Shown here: positions 7,244-16,136 of the stretch, piece after piece
Layout: every line of letters begins with the position of its first letter
How positions within the stretch are numbered: the first letter of the stretch is position 1
Origin: DATJIG01 sp050260515
GTDB lineage: Bacteria; Pseudomonadota; Alphaproteobacteria; SMXQ01
Direction of reading: 5' to 3'
Assembly (NCBI GenBank): GCA_050260515.1
Contig: JBLNCI010000047.1
Coordinates: 1-57,086, forward strand
Length of the DNA: 57,086 nt
Made by a program: the position numbers and the translations under genes
Notes under the pieces: generated by a model
What the model saw: only the letters and a program-made list of their open reading frames with translations
Told to the model about the DNA's origin: nothing
The model's database searches: none

Positions 7244-9049
7244 ATGTCGCGCACATGCCCGCTTCTCGTCTCCGGCGTCCTGCTCGCCGCGCTGACCGTG
7301 GCCGACCGGACGGCCGCACAAACCGCGCCGAACTTCGAGCAACGCAGAGCCGTCTACGCGCCGTGGTCGCCCGACCAGATGGCGGAGCGTCGGAAGGAAC
7401 AAGGACTGCGCGGACCGGGCCCGAGCACGCCGGTTCCCGCACCCGCGTTCCCCTCGTACCTCAAGAAACCGGGCTCGATCGAGGAGCTGATGCCGGCCGC
7501 ACGCGCCGCGTCGCGTCAGAGCGGCGGCCGCGCGGCGCTCGGATTGGTCGAGCGCGGCAAGACCGTCGCCATCGTCGTCGGCGAGTTGCGCGACACGCGG
7601 CCCAACATGATGGTGCAGGAGGCGATCCGCCGCGCCATGGAGGAGCGTGGCGCGCACGCGCAGATCGTGACCGTGTGGGATCTGCTCGGCATCAGCGAGG
7701 CAGATTACGAAACGTTGCGCGCGGGCGTGCGCACCTACACCATCGGCGACGGCCAGCGCGAGCTCGAGTACTTCTTCACCGTCACCGGGCTGATGCCGAA
7801 TCCGCAGAAAGGCCGCGACTGGATCAAGGACCGCGATCCCGATCTCTACAATGCGACGTGGCCGACGGCGAAGATCGAAGATCCCAAGCTCGCCGACATC
7901 GCCAAGAACCATCTCGATCTCGTGCCCAAAGCGCTGATCGCGTACCTCGACAAGCATCCCGAGGTCGACTGGGTGATGTGGCGCAGCGGCGGCCGCGGCA
8001 ACACGGCGAAGCTGCTCGAGAAGTACTCGCGCAAGTTTCTCGGCAACTACACGTATCTCGACCTTTACGACCTGATGAGCCGCGTGCCCGACTTCCCGTC
8101 GGATGTGTGGCGGCTGGTCGAGACCAAGACCACCGAGCCGCTCGGTTTCGTCGACCGCGTCGAGGTCACCGATCCCGAGGGCACCGCGTTCGGCTACGAC
8201 GTCAGCGAGACCGACGCGAAGGGCTGGGCCGCCGGCGTCTACCAGCAGGGCCATCTGTTCATGTTCCCGGCGCAGGCGACGGGTCGGTTCCCGTACTCGA
8301 TGGTCGAGTACCCCTCGCTCAAGGGCGAGTACATCCCGCCCGCCGAGCCCCGCGTCAGCGGCATCATCGCCTCGACCACGAGCCACGCGGCATCGCACCC
8401 GCGTCTCGAGGTCCATGTGAAGGACGGTCAGATCGCGGAGATCAGGGGCGGCGGCCTGTACGGCGAAGGATTCCGCCTGCTGCAGGATTATCCCGGCACC
8501 AAGACGCTCACCTGGCCGATGCGCAAGAATCCCGGCTACTGGTGGCTCTACGAATCGGGCCTCGGCACGAACCCGAAGTACTTCAAGCATCCGGCCGAGG
8601 TCGTCGAGGGCAACAACCTGTCCGAGCGCAACGTCGCCGGCACCATGCACTGGGCCTACGGCGCCGAGGTCGCGATGGGGCCGGGCAGCACCGACGGGAG
8701 CTGGGACAAGCGCACCGACGAGTTCGCGACCAGGAACCAGTTGCCGCGCGGCCACTCGATGCACCAGCACAACACGATGCCGACCTACCAGGTGCACATC
8801 CGCGATCTCGATCAGTGGATCACGATCATCGAGCACGGCGGTCTCGGGGCCCTGAAGGACGTCCAGGTGCGGGCGCTGGCATCCCGCTACGGCGACCCGG
8901 ACGAGATCCTGCGCCGCGACTACATCCCGATGCTGCCGGGGGTGAACGCGCCCGGCAGCTACGACGACTACGCCAAGAACCCGGCCGCCCACTGGACCCA
9001 GTGGGCCAAGAGCATCGAGGACGGCACCAACGCCTATTTCAAGCCGTAG
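7244..9049 (+). CDS. Exported protein of the M29 aminopeptidase / NicX superfamily
   Basis: A 601-aa protein with a signal peptide (basic start, hydrophobic core, cleavage likely after TAAQ near residue 27). An N-terminal Rossmann-like part (RGKTVAIVVGELRDTRPN...) and a C-terminal part (VHVKDGQIAEIRGGG, YESGLGTNP, ERNVAGTMHWAYG, MPTYQVHIRD) resemble the order of motifs in aminopeptidase T/AmpS and 2,5-dihydroxypyridine dioxygenase NicX. Candidate metal ligands are the Glu of ESGLGTN, His469, His504/507/509 and His518; the usual closing HxD appears instead as H518-IRD521. M29 enzymes are normally cytosolic and about 400 aa, so export and extra length are odd. The ATG at 7244 follows a strong GGGGGG element. 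Substrate unknown. Confidence 0.7.
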   Translation: MSRTCPLLVSGVLLAALTVADRTAAQTAPNFEQRRAVYAPWSPDQMAERRKEQGLRGPGPSTPVPAPAFPSYLKKPGSIEELMPAARAASRQSGGRAALGLVERGKTVAIVVGELRDTRPNMMVQEAIRRAMEERGAHAQIVTVWDLLGISEADYETLRAGVRTYTIGDGQRELEYFFTVTGLMPNPQKGRDWIKDRDPDLYNATWPTAKIEDPKLADIAKNHLDLVPKALIAYLDKHPEVDWVMWRSGGRGNTAKLLEKYSRKFLGNYTYLDLYDLMSRVPDFPSDVWRLVETKTTEPLGFVDRVEVTDPEGTAFGYDVSETDAKGWAAGVYQQGHLFMFPAQATGRFPYSMVEYPSLKGEYIPPAEPRVSGIIASTTSHAASHPRLEVHVKDGQIAEIRGGGLYGEGFRLLQDYPGTKTLTWPMRKNPGYWWLYESGLGTNPKYFKHPAEVVEGNNLSERNVAGTMHWAYGAEVAMGPGSTDGSWDKRTDEFATRNQLPRGHSMHQHNTMPTYQVHIRDLDQWITIIEHGGLGALKDVQVRALASRYGDPDEILRRDYIPMLPGVNAPGSYDDYAKNPAAHWTQWAKSIEDGTNAYFKP

Positions 9050-9103
9050 CAGGCCGCCGAGCCGCTGTCTGTCGGTCGACCGCCGCGGCGGTATCCGGTA
9101 AGC

Positions 9104-9124
9104 CTCGGAAAAACCCGAGTTTTT
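9104..9124 (+). terminator. Short intrinsic terminator candidate
   Basis: A 5-bp stem CTCGG/CCGAG with a six-base A-rich loop is followed directly by five T residues. It lies 55 nt past the stop of the M29-like gene and 49 nt before the rpmH -35 element, the expected place to isolate the two transcripts. The stem is short, so efficiency is uncertain. Confidence 0.5.
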
Positions 9125-9172
9125 CGCGCGCTCGGCCATCCGGAGGGGCGGCCGGCCCGGAGGGGGTTTCCG

Positions 9173-9200
9173 TTGACTTCGGGGGAACCAGCCCTTATAC
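9173..9200 (+). promoter_or_regulatory. Sigma70-type promoter of the rpmH operon
   Basis: TTGACT at 9173-9178 and TTATAC at 9195-9200, separated by 16 nt, match housekeeping -35 and -10 elements well. Transcription should start near 9207, giving a leader of about 40 nt before the rpmH GTG. This is the best promoter match in the window, fitting the high expression of ribosomal protein L34. Confidence 0.75.
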
Positions 9201-9245
9201 ACGCACCCCTATTTCCGGGGCGTCCCGCCCCGGGGGAGCAGGATC

Positions 9246-9380
9246 GTGAAACGCACTTATCAACCCAGCCGCCTCGTCCGTAAGCGCCGGCACGGATTCC
9301 GCAAGCGCATGGAAGACGTGGGTGGCCGCGTCGTGCTCTCCCGCCGCCGCAAGAAGGGCCGCAAGCGGCTCACCGCCTAG
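9246..9380 (+). CDS. rpmH: 50S ribosomal protein L34
   Basis: A 44-aa, very basic protein beginning with a GTG codon and reading KRTYQPSRLVRKRRHGF, the L34 signature; it ends KKGRKRLTA. It binds 23S rRNA in the large subunit. The G-rich/GGAG stretch at about 9233-9242 acts as ribosome-binding site. rnpA starts 6 nt after its stop codon, as in most bacteria, and a strong promoter lies upstream. Confidence 0.97.
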   Translation: MKRTYQPSRLVRKRRHGFRKRMEDVGGRVVLSRRRKKGRKRLTA

Positions 9381-9386
9381 CGAAGC

Positions 9387-9806
9387 ATGGCGGCTGCGCT
9401 CCTCCGCCTGAAGCGGCGCGAGGATTTCCTGCGCGTCGCCGCCTCCCGCCGCCGGTGGGTGACGCCCGCCTTCATCCTCCAAGCGCGCGAACGACGGGAG
9501 TCCCCGGAGGGCGCGGCCGAATCCGCCCCCGCTCAGGCGCTCGGCTCAACCATCCGGGAGGTTCGCGTGGGTTTCACCGTCAGCCGTAAGGTCGGCAACG
9601 CCGTCGTGCGCAACCGCGTGCGCCGCCGTCTGCGCGCCGCCGCGGCCGAGGTGCTGCCGACGCGCGCGGCGCCGGGATTCGACCTCGTGCTGGTCGGCCG
9701 CAGCGGAGCGCTCACGCACCCCTATCCGCGCCTGCTCAAGGACCTCGAGACCGCCCTCGGCAAGGTCGGCGCCGCGCCGCGCGTTGCGACAGGCGTCCGG
9801 CCATGA
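9387..9806 (+). CDS. rnpA: Ribonuclease P protein component
   Basis: A basic 139-aa protein that helps the RNase P RNA bind and cleave the 5' leader of pre-tRNA. Landmarks: LKRREDFLRVAASRRRW near the N-terminus, VGFTVSRKVGNAVVRNRVRRRLR in the centre (the RNR motif) and a final helix. About 25 residues rich in Glu/Ala/Ser are inserted between the first two strands (residues 35-60), longer than in E. coli. It lies between rpmH and yidD and overlaps yidD by 4 nt (ATGA). Confidence 0.95.
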   Translation: MAAALLRLKRREDFLRVAASRRRWVTPAFILQARERRESPEGAAESAPAQALGSTIREVRVGFTVSRKVGNAVVRNRVRRRLRAAAAEVLPTRAAPGFDLVLVGRSGALTHPYPRLLKDLETALGKVGAAPRVATGVRP

Positions 9807-10099
9807 CCGCCCTCGCCCGCCGCCGTGCGCATTCCGGCGAGCCGCTCCGCACGCTCGCCGCGGCGCCTCTCAAGGCGCTGGTCTGGGCATGGCGTTTGGT
9901 CGGCGCGCCGATCGCCGGTCCGGTGTGCCGGTACGAGCCGAGCTGCTCGTCCTACGCGCTGCAGGCGATCGACCGCTTCGGCCCGATCCGCGGCGGCTGG
10001 CTGACCCTCAAGCGTCTCGGCCGCTGCCATCCGTGGGGCGGCTCGGGATACGACCCGGTGCCGGACGACGGCTGCCGCGACACCCATTCGCATCGATAA
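9803..10099 (+). CDS. yidD: Membrane protein insertion efficiency factor YidD
   Basis: A 98-aa protein with the compact YidD signature: CRYEPSCSSYALQAIDRFGPIRGGW followed by RLGRCHPWGGSGYDPVP. Three conserved cysteines are present. A short amphipathic/hydrophobic segment (about residues 20-40) should attach it to the inner face of the membrane, where it assists YidC-dependent insertion. Its start overlaps the rnpA stop; yidC begins 25 nt downstream, the usual order. Confidence 0.95.
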   Translation: MTALARRRAHSGEPLRTLAAAPLKALVWAWRLVGAPIAGPVCRYEPSCSSYALQAIDRFGPIRGGWLTLKRLGRCHPWGGSGYDPVPDDGCRDTHSHR

Positions 10100-10124
10100 C
10101 CGTTCCTCTTTCAGCGGACCCGTC

Positions 10125-11897
10125 ATGGACAATCAACGCAACCTGATCCTCGCCGTCGCCGTCTCCGTGGCGATCATGTTCGGGTTTCAGTACTTCTTCG
10201 GAAAGACTCCCGCCGAGCGCCAGCAGCAGGCGGTGGAGAATCAGCAGGCGCAGCAACAGCAGCCCGCGCGCCCCGACGCGTTGACGCCGCCGTCGACCGA
10301 CGGACAGGCCGCGCCGCGCTCGCCCGTTGCGTCCGCGCCGGTGCCCGCGCCGACCGCCGCGCCTCGCCAATCCGATACCGGTCCGCGCATCAAGATCACG
10401 ACGCCGCGCCTCGCCGGGTCGATCGCGCTGAAGGGCGCGCGATTCGATCAGCTCTCGCTCGAGGATTATCGCGAGACCGTCGACCCCGGCAGCCCGACCA
10501 TCACGCTGCTCGCGCCGCCGTCGTCGGAGCATCCCTACTTCGCCGAGTACGGGTGGCTCGCCCAGGACGCGGGCGTTCCGGTCCCGACCGCCGACACCGT
10601 GTGGCAGGCGGACGCGGACACGCTGACGCCGTCGAAGCCGGTGCACCTGACCTGGGACAACGGCCGCGGCCTCGTCTTCAAGCGCACGCTCTCGGTCGAC
10701 GACAACTTTCTGTTCACGATCGCCGACTCGGTCGAGAACCGCACGGGTCAGGCGGTGACCCTGTTCCCCTACGGCCTGATTGCCCGCACCGGCACGCCGC
10801 ACACCGAGGGACTGTACATTCTCCACGAGGGACCGGTCGGCGTGCTCGGCGGCTCGCTCAAGGAAGTGAGCTACAAGGACGCGGCGAAGCAGACCGCGCC
10901 GGTGAGCTACGATTCCAAGGGCGGCTGGATCGGCATCACCGACAAGTACTGGCTCGCGTCGCTGATGTGGGACCAGAACGCGCAGGTGAAAGGGAGCTTC
11001 ACCCACCGCAAGGAGGGCGAGCTCGACAAGTACCAGACCGATTTCCTGGGCGCAGGGATATCGGTCCCGGCCAACGGCTCGGCGGAGACCACCAACCATC
11101 TCTTCGCCGGCGCCAAGGAGGTCCGCCTGATCGATGCCTACGCCGAGAAGCTCGGCGTCCAGCACTTCGATCTCGCGATCGACTTCGGCTGGTTCTACTT
11201 CCTGACCAAGCCGTTCTTCTACGCGCTCGACACGCTGAGCCACTGGTTCGGCAACTTCGGCCTCGCGATCCTCGCGCTCACCGTGTGCGTGAAGCTCGTG
11301 TTCTTCCCGCTCGCCAACAAGTCGTACCGCTCGATGAGCGCGCTGCGCGACCTGCAGCCGGAGATGCAGCGCCTCCGCGAGCGCTACAAGGACGACCGGA
11401 TGCGGATGAACCAGGCGATGATGGAGCTCTACCGCAAGGAGAAGGTGAACCCGGCGGCGGGCTGCCTTCCCATCGTCATTCAGATCCCGGTGTTCTTCGC
11501 GCTCTACAAGGTGCTCTACGTCACCATCGAGATGCGGCACGCGCCGTTCTACGGCTGGATCAAGGACCTCTCGGCCCACGATCCGACCAACATCTTCAAC
11601 CTCTTCGGTCTGATCCCGTGGACTCCGCCGGCGTTCCTGCCGGTGCTCGGCGCGTGGCCGCTGATCATGGGCCTGACGATGTTCCTGCAGATGAAGCTGA
11701 ACCCCCAGCCCGCCGATCCGGTGCAGGCGAAGGTGTTCATGTTCATGCCGATCATCTTCACCTTCATCCTGGCGCCGTTCCCGGCCGGCCTGGTGATCTA
11801 CTGGGCGTGGAACAACACGCTTTCGATCGCCCAGCAGTGGATCATCATGCGCCGCACCCACCGCCAGAAGGCCGCCGCGGCCGCGGCGAAGCGGTGA
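10125..11897 (+). CDS. yidC: Membrane protein insertase YidC (Oxa1 family)
   Basis: A 590-aa inner-membrane insertase. It has an N-terminal membrane segment (LILAVAVSVAIMFGFQYFF), a Gln/Ala/Pro-rich linker to about residue 85, a periplasmic beta domain (about 85-340), and the conserved Oxa1 core with the remaining membrane helices (FGLAILALTVCVKLVFFPL, AAGCLPIVIQIPVFFALY, and a last segment ending in a basic tail). Size and layout match alphaproteobacterial YidC. It works alone or with SecYEG and is placed after yidD; yihA follows within 13 nt, so they are probably co-transcribed. Confidence 0.97.
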   Translation: MDNQRNLILAVAVSVAIMFGFQYFFGKTPAERQQQAVENQQAQQQQPARPDALTPPSTDGQAAPRSPVASAPVPAPTAAPRQSDTGPRIKITTPRLAGSIALKGARFDQLSLEDYRETVDPGSPTITLLAPPSSEHPYFAEYGWLAQDAGVPVPTADTVWQADADTLTPSKPVHLTWDNGRGLVFKRTLSVDDNFLFTIADSVENRTGQAVTLFPYGLIARTGTPHTEGLYILHEGPVGVLGGSLKEVSYKDAAKQTAPVSYDSKGGWIGITDKYWLASLMWDQNAQVKGSFTHRKEGELDKYQTDFLGAGISVPANGSAETTNHLFAGAKEVRLIDAYAEKLGVQHFDLAIDFGWFYFLTKPFFYALDTLSHWFGNFGLAILALTVCVKLVFFPLANKSYRSMSALRDLQPEMQRLRERYKDDRMRMNQAMMELYRKEKVNPAAGCLPIVIQIPVFFALYKVLYVTIEMRHAPFYGWIKDLSAHDPTNIFNLFGLIPWTPPAFLPVLGAWPLIMGLTMFLQMKLNPQPADPVQAKVFMFMPIIFTFILAPFPAGLVIYWAWNNTLSIAQQWIIMRRTHRQKAAAAAAKR

Positions 11898-11910
11898 CGG
11901 CAGAGCGGCC

Positions 11911-12573
11911 GTGAGCGACCGCCGGGCCGATGTGGACGACGATGCCCGACGGCTGTTCGCGCAACCGTGCGAGTTCGTGGCGGCGGCGACGGTCCCGGCC
12001 GCGCTGCCGCCGCCCGACCTGCCCGAGGTCGCGTTCGCCGGCCGCTCGAACGTCGGCAAGTCGTCCCTGATCAACGCGCTGGTCGGCCGCAGGGGCCTCG
12101 CCCGCGCCTCGAAGACGCCCGGCGCGACCAAGACCGTCAACTTCTTCGATCTCGGCGGCCGCCTGATGCTGGTGGACCTCCCCGGCTACGGCTATGCCCA
12201 GGTCGGCCGCTCGCGGGTGCGCGAGTGGACGCGGCTCGCCAACGACTACCTGAAGGGCCGGCAGAAGCTGCGGCGGGTGTGCCTCCTGATCGACGCGCGG
12301 GTCGGCCTCAAGGACAGCGACGAGGAAACGATGAAGCGCCTCGATCAGAGCGCGGTGTCGTACCAGATCGTGCTGACGAAGGCCGACGAGCTGACGGCGA
12401 GCGACCTCGGCGATGCGATCGCCGGTGTCACGGCCGCCGGCGCCAGGCACGTCGCCGCGCATCCCGAGATCATCGCGACGTCGGCCCGCGACGGCACCGG
12501 CATCGACGCCCTCCGCGCGACCCTGGCTGCGCTGGCGACACCCGGCCAATCCCGCTATAGTCCGCGCCCATGA
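11911..12573 (+). CDS. yihA: Ribosome biogenesis GTP-binding protein YihA/YsxC (EngB)
   Basis: A 220-aa GTPase needed for large ribosomal subunit assembly. G1 is AGRSNVGKSS, G3 is DLPGYGYA, G4 is TKAD and G5 is the TSA segment near residue 190; the switch-I region TPGATKTVNFF is typical of the family. The start is a GTG codon 13 nt after yidC. It overlaps argB by 4 nt (ATGA), so the rpmH-to-argB set reads as one transcription unit with an extra internal promoter before argB. Confidence 0.95.
   Translation: MSDRRADVDDDARRLFAQPCEFVAAATVPAALPPPDLPEVAFAGRSNVGKSSLINALVGRRGLARASKTPGATKTVNFFDLGGRLMLVDLPGYGYAQVGRSRVREWTRLANDYLKGRQKLRRVCLLIDARVGLKDSDEETMKRLDQSAVSYQIVLTKADELTASDLGDAIAGVTAAGARHVAAHPEIIATSARDGTGIDALRATLAALATPGQSRYSPRP
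12532..12561 (+). promoter_or_regulatory. Candidate internal promoter for argB, possibly leaderless
   Basis: CTGGCG (12532-12537) and TATAGT (12556-12561) with an 18-nt spacer lie inside the end of yihA. The -10 element ends only 8 nt before the argB ATG at 12570, so transcription would start at or next to the start codon. There is also no convincing ribosome-binding site before argB. Confidence 0.45.
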
Positions 12574-13496
12574 AGGCCCCGAAGAAAACCTCCGACGACA
12601 AGAAGATCACCGAAGAGCAGTGGCTCGAGAAGGCACGGACCCTGTCCGAGGCGCTGCCCTACATGCGCCGCTACGCCGGCGAGACCTTCGTCATCAAGTA
12701 CGGCGGCCACGCCATGGGCGAGGAGCACCTGGCGCGCGAGTTCGCCCGCGACGTGGTGCTGCTGAAGCAGGTCGGCATCAATCCGATCGTCGTCCACGGC
12801 GGCGGGCCGCAGATCGGCGACATGCTGAAGCGCCTCAAGATCGAGAGCGCGTTCGTCGACGGGCTGCGCATCACCGACCGCGCGACGGTCGAGGTCGTCG
12901 AGATGGTGCTGGCGGGCTCGATCAACAAGCAGGTCGTCACCGCCATCAACGAGGCCGGCGGAATGGCCATCGGGCTGTCCGGCAAGGACGGCAACCTGAT
13001 CCAGGCGCGCAAGCTGAAGCGGGTCAAGCGCGAGACCGATTCCAACATCGAGAAGATCCTCGACCTCGGCTTCGTCGGCGAGCCGACGCGGGTGAACGCG
13101 CGCGTGCTCGACGTGTTCGAGGAATCCGACATCATCCCGGTGATCGCGCCGATCGGCGTCGGCAACGGCGGCGAGACCTACAACATCAACGCCGACACGG
13201 CGGCCGGCGCGATCGCGCCCGCGGTGGGGGCCACGCGACTCCTGATGCTGACCGACGTCGCCGGCGTGATGGACAAGTCGGGCAAGGTCCTGCCCGAGCT
13301 GACCGTCGCCGAGGCGCGCAAGCTGATCAAGGACGGGACGATCAAGGGCGGCATGATCCCGAAGATCGAGACCTGCATCGATGCGGTCGAAGCCCACGTC
13401 GACGCGGCCGTGATTCTCGACGGGCGGGTGGCACACGCGCTGCTGCTTGAGATTTTCACCGAGCACGGCGTCGGCACGCTGATCCGCGCCGAATAG
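12570..13496 (+). CDS. argB: Acetylglutamate kinase
   Basis: Phosphorylates N-acetyl-L-glutamate in arginine synthesis. The 308-aa protein carries the amino acid kinase motifs: KYGGHAM near the N-terminus, VVHGGGPQIG (substrate loop), IGLSGKDGNL, and NINADTAAGAIA near the ATP site. An N-terminal helix (residues 1-35) is present as in hexameric, arginine-sensitive enzymes, so feedback inhibition is likely but not proven. It follows yihA with a 4-nt overlap, as in many Hyphomicrobiales. Confidence 0.97.
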   Translation: MKAPKKTSDDKKITEEQWLEKARTLSEALPYMRRYAGETFVIKYGGHAMGEEHLAREFARDVVLLKQVGINPIVVHGGGPQIGDMLKRLKIESAFVDGLRITDRATVEVVEMVLAGSINKQVVTAINEAGGMAIGLSGKDGNLIQARKLKRVKRETDSNIEKILDLGFVGEPTRVNARVLDVFEESDIIPVIAPIGVGNGGETYNINADTAAGAIAPAVGATRLLMLTDVAGVMDKSGKVLPELTVAEARKLIKDGTIKGGMIPKIETCIDAVEAHVDAAVILDGRVAHALLLEIFTEHGVGTLIRAE

Positions 13497-13505
13497 TCCG
13501 CGCGC

Positions 13506-14762
13506 TCAGTTCCGGAAGAAGTCGAGCATCCACTCCATCTCGTCGCGCGCCATCGGGAAGTCGAACCCGTCGCGCGCGTTGAGGATCTCGCCGGGCGCGA
13601 CGCCCGCGAAGCGCGCCTGCAGCCGGATCGCGAAGCGCATCGACAGCCCCGCCTTCCAGGCGAGCGCGGTCACCCCCTTGGCCGAGCGCGCGGCACGGAT
13701 GCGCGCGACAGTGGCCGGCGGAAGCCCGGCCAACAGCGCCAGCCCCTCGGCGACGCACGCCTGATCGCCCTCGGCGAGCGCCTCCATCAACGCCTTCTCG
13801 TCGAGCTTGCCGCACGCCTGCAGCTCGCGGGCCCGGCTCGCGCCTGACGGCGGGCCCGGCGACGGCGCATCCTCCGGGGGCACGGCGAGACGCGCGCTCA
13901 CCGCCTGCTCGACCGCGATCAGGGTCGCCGCGTCGAGATCTCCGCGCGACCGCAGCACGTCGAGGAGCGACTCGGCGACAAAGCTCGCGAGCTTCGCCGC
14001 GGTGGCCGGCGGCAGTGCCGGACGGCGCACGAGCGGCGGCTGCCACTCCGCGGTGACGCGCGACGCCTCGACCAGGCGGTCGAGCGTCTCCTCGCGGATC
14101 TGCGCCGACGGGTTCTCGAGCAGCGCGGTGACCGCTGGGGTGTCCTCGGCGGCGACGATCGCGTCCGCGACGCGCGGCGAGACCGTGCCGCGGCGGGCGA
14201 TGGCGAGGAGCGCGCCCGGGATCGGCGCGTTGGCGATGACCGCGACGAGGTCGTCGTCGGAGAGCAGGGGCGAGAACTGGAGCACCGGCCCGGCCACCTC
14301 GATCTCGCGGTCGCGCGCGAGCCAGCCGATGACGTGCGCCGGGGCCTCGGCGACGTCCTTCAACGCCTCGGCGAGCACCGCACGGACCCGGTGGACCTGG
14401 TCGCGGGCCAGGGTTTCAAGCACCTGCAGCACGGCGATGTGCACGGCGACCCGGTCGTCCGTCGAAAGCTCCGGCAGGATGCGCGCGATCTTCTCGGCAA
14501 GCGCTTCGCGCACACCGACGTCGGCGTCGCGGGCGAGCAGCACGTTGGCCTGGGCGGGCGTGGCGTCGTTGGCGGCGGCCGCGCGGCGCACCGCGGCCTC
14601 GCCGTCACCGGCAAGGTAGTAGAGGATCTCGGGCCGAGCGTCGGTGCGCGCCGCGAGCTGCGCCCGGACGGCGGTGTCGCGATCGCAGGCGAGATCGCGC
14701 GCCCGTTCGTACGGGATCGCCGGCGGCGCGCGGTGGAACAGGCGCTTCAACATCGTCTTCAT
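13506..14762 (-). CDS. DUF2336 domain protein
   Basis: A 418-aa soluble, Ala-rich, helical protein. Short HEAT-like helical repeats cover roughly residues 20-280 (DRDTAVRAQLAARTD, DGEAAVRRAAAAND, DADVGVREALAEK, and so on). The layout fits the alphaproteobacterial DUF2336 family, whose biochemical role is unknown. Its ATG overlaps the TGA of the upstream GGDEF gene (ATGA), so it is the third gene of the c-di-GMP operon and is probably coupled to it. A scaffold or c-di-GMP effector role is inference. Its 3' end faces argB, 9 nt away. Confidence 0.75.
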   Translation of the reverse strand: MKTMLKRLFHRAPPAIPYERARDLACDRDTAVRAQLAARTDARPEILYYLAGDGEAAVRRAAAANDATPAQANVLLARDADVGVREALAEKIARILPELSTDDRVAVHIAVLQVLETLARDQVHRVRAVLAEALKDVAEAPAHVIGWLARDREIEVAGPVLQFSPLLSDDDLVAVIANAPIPGALLAIARRGTVSPRVADAIVAAEDTPAVTALLENPSAQIREETLDRLVEASRVTAEWQPPLVRRPALPPATAAKLASFVAESLLDVLRSRGDLDAATLIAVEQAVSARLAVPPEDAPSPGPPSGASRARELQACGKLDEKALMEALAEGDQACVAEGLALLAGLPPATVARIRAARSAKGVTALAWKAGLSMRFAIRLQARFAGVAPGEILNARDGFDFPMARDEMEWMLDFFRN

Positions 14763-16135
14763 GCGCCGGCTCCCAGCGCCGCCCGGCCCTTGCCGGCGCG
14801 CTTGGCCGCGTAGAGCGCGGCGTCGGCATCGCGGGCCAGCGTGGCGAACGACAAGGTTCCCGCGTCGGCCGCGGCGATTCCCGCCGACGCACCGAGCCGA
14901 ATCCCCGCGCGCTCTGCCTTTGGAAACTGCACGGGGACCGAGACGACGAGAGCCTCGGCACGGCCCTCGGCCGCCCGCCCGTCGGCGCCTTCGAGCCACA
15001 GCGCGAATTCATCGCCTCCGAGACGAGCGGCAAGGTCCGCGCCGCGCACCGTCGCGGCCAGATGGCGGGCAATGGCGATCAGCGCCTCGTCGCCCGCCGC
15101 GTGCCCCAATCGGTCGTTCACCGGCTTGAAGTTGTCGAGGTCGATCAGCACCAGCGCGCCGTGACCGTCGCCCGCCTTCACGCGCGCGAGACGGCGCTCT
15201 ACCTCGTCGATGAATGCGCGCCGATTGAGAAGGCCGGTGAGCGGATCGGTGCGCGCGAGTTTGGTCAGCGCGTCCTGCGACTCGGCCTGGGCCAGCAGGA
15301 GCCCGACGTGCACGGCGAAGGCGGCAGCAAGATCGCGCTCCTCGGCATCGAAGCGCCGCTCGCCGGTCGGCCGCCACAGGATAAGGGCTCCGACGCCGCG
15401 GCCACGGTGGCGCGCGGGCGCGATCAGCGCCTGGCCGTCGCGCGTGAGCACCTCGCCCGGCTGCTCGGAGGGCGCGCGCGACAGCGCGTCGAACGCATCG
15501 GGCGCCGCCCGCGCCGCCGCGGCAAGCCGCATGTCCGCACCGGCGGCAGCCAGGATGCGGCAACCGCACCCGAAGGCGGCCGCGATCGCCGCCGCGACCG
15601 ACGCCAGCGCGCGGGCGGGATCGACCTCGCCGTCGGCCGCGTGCAGCACGCGCAGGAGCGCACGCTCGCGAAGATCGACGCGCGCCAGGGTCTCTGCCTG
15701 GAGATGGCTCGCGGTGATGTCGCGCGCCACACCGCGCGCGCCGATGAAGGACGCACCGCCCTTGAGCGGCGCCGCCGCGATGCGCAGCAGCGCGGTGGTT
15801 CCGTCGCGCTTGCGCACCCACAGCTCGGCGTCGGCGATCGGCCGGCGCGCGGCGAAGGCGTCGCGCCCGTCGCCGCCCGAATCGACCAGCAGCTCGGCGG
15901 CGCGACGGCCGATCAGCTCCTCGACGGAGTAACCGAGGGCGCCACGCGGGGACACGAACGCGAAGCGTCCCTCGGCGTCAGTCTCGAAGGCGAAGTCGCC
16001 GGCGAGCTCGACCAACTGCTTGTAGCGGTCGCGGGACTCGATCAGCGCGGCCCGCAGCCTGTCGTCGAGAGCGGCTTCGGGCGCATCGGACGCGCGACGC
16101 GCCCGCCGTCTCGCCGTCAGCATCGCCCAGGCCAT
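14759..16135 (-). CDS. Diguanylate cyclase with PAS and GAF-like sensor domains
   Basis: A 458-aa protein that should make c-di-GMP. A PAS domain (about residues 35-150, LVELAGDFAFETDAEGRFAFVSP) is followed by a GAF-like domain (about 165-285) and a GGDEF domain (about 295-458). The active motif RLGGDEF (GGDEF at 373-377) is intact, and R364-x-x-D367 five residues before it is the inhibitory I-site, so product feedback is expected. No membrane segment is seen, so sensing is cytosolic. The ATG at 16135 is 1 nt past the stop of the EAL gene; the end overlaps the DUF2336 gene. Confidence 0.92.
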   Translation of the reverse strand: MAWAMLTARRRARRASDAPEAALDDRLRAALIESRDRYKQLVELAGDFAFETDAEGRFAFVSPRGALGYSVEELIGRRAAELLVDSGGDGRDAFAARRPIADAELWVRKRDGTTALLRIAAAPLKGGASFIGARGVARDITASHLQAETLARVDLRERALLRVLHAADGEVDPARALASVAAAIAAAFGCGCRILAAAGADMRLAAAARAAPDAFDALSRAPSEQPGEVLTRDGQALIAPARHRGRGVGALILWRPTGERRFDAEERDLAAAFAVHVGLLLAQAESQDALTKLARTDPLTGLLNRRAFIDEVERRLARVKAGDGHGALVLIDLDNFKPVNDRLGHAAGDEALIAIARHLAATVRGADLAARLGGDEFALWLEGADGRAAEGRAEALVVSVPVQFPKAERAGIRLGASAGIAAADAGTLSFATLARDADAALYAAKRAGKGRAALGAGA

Positions 16136-16136
16136 C

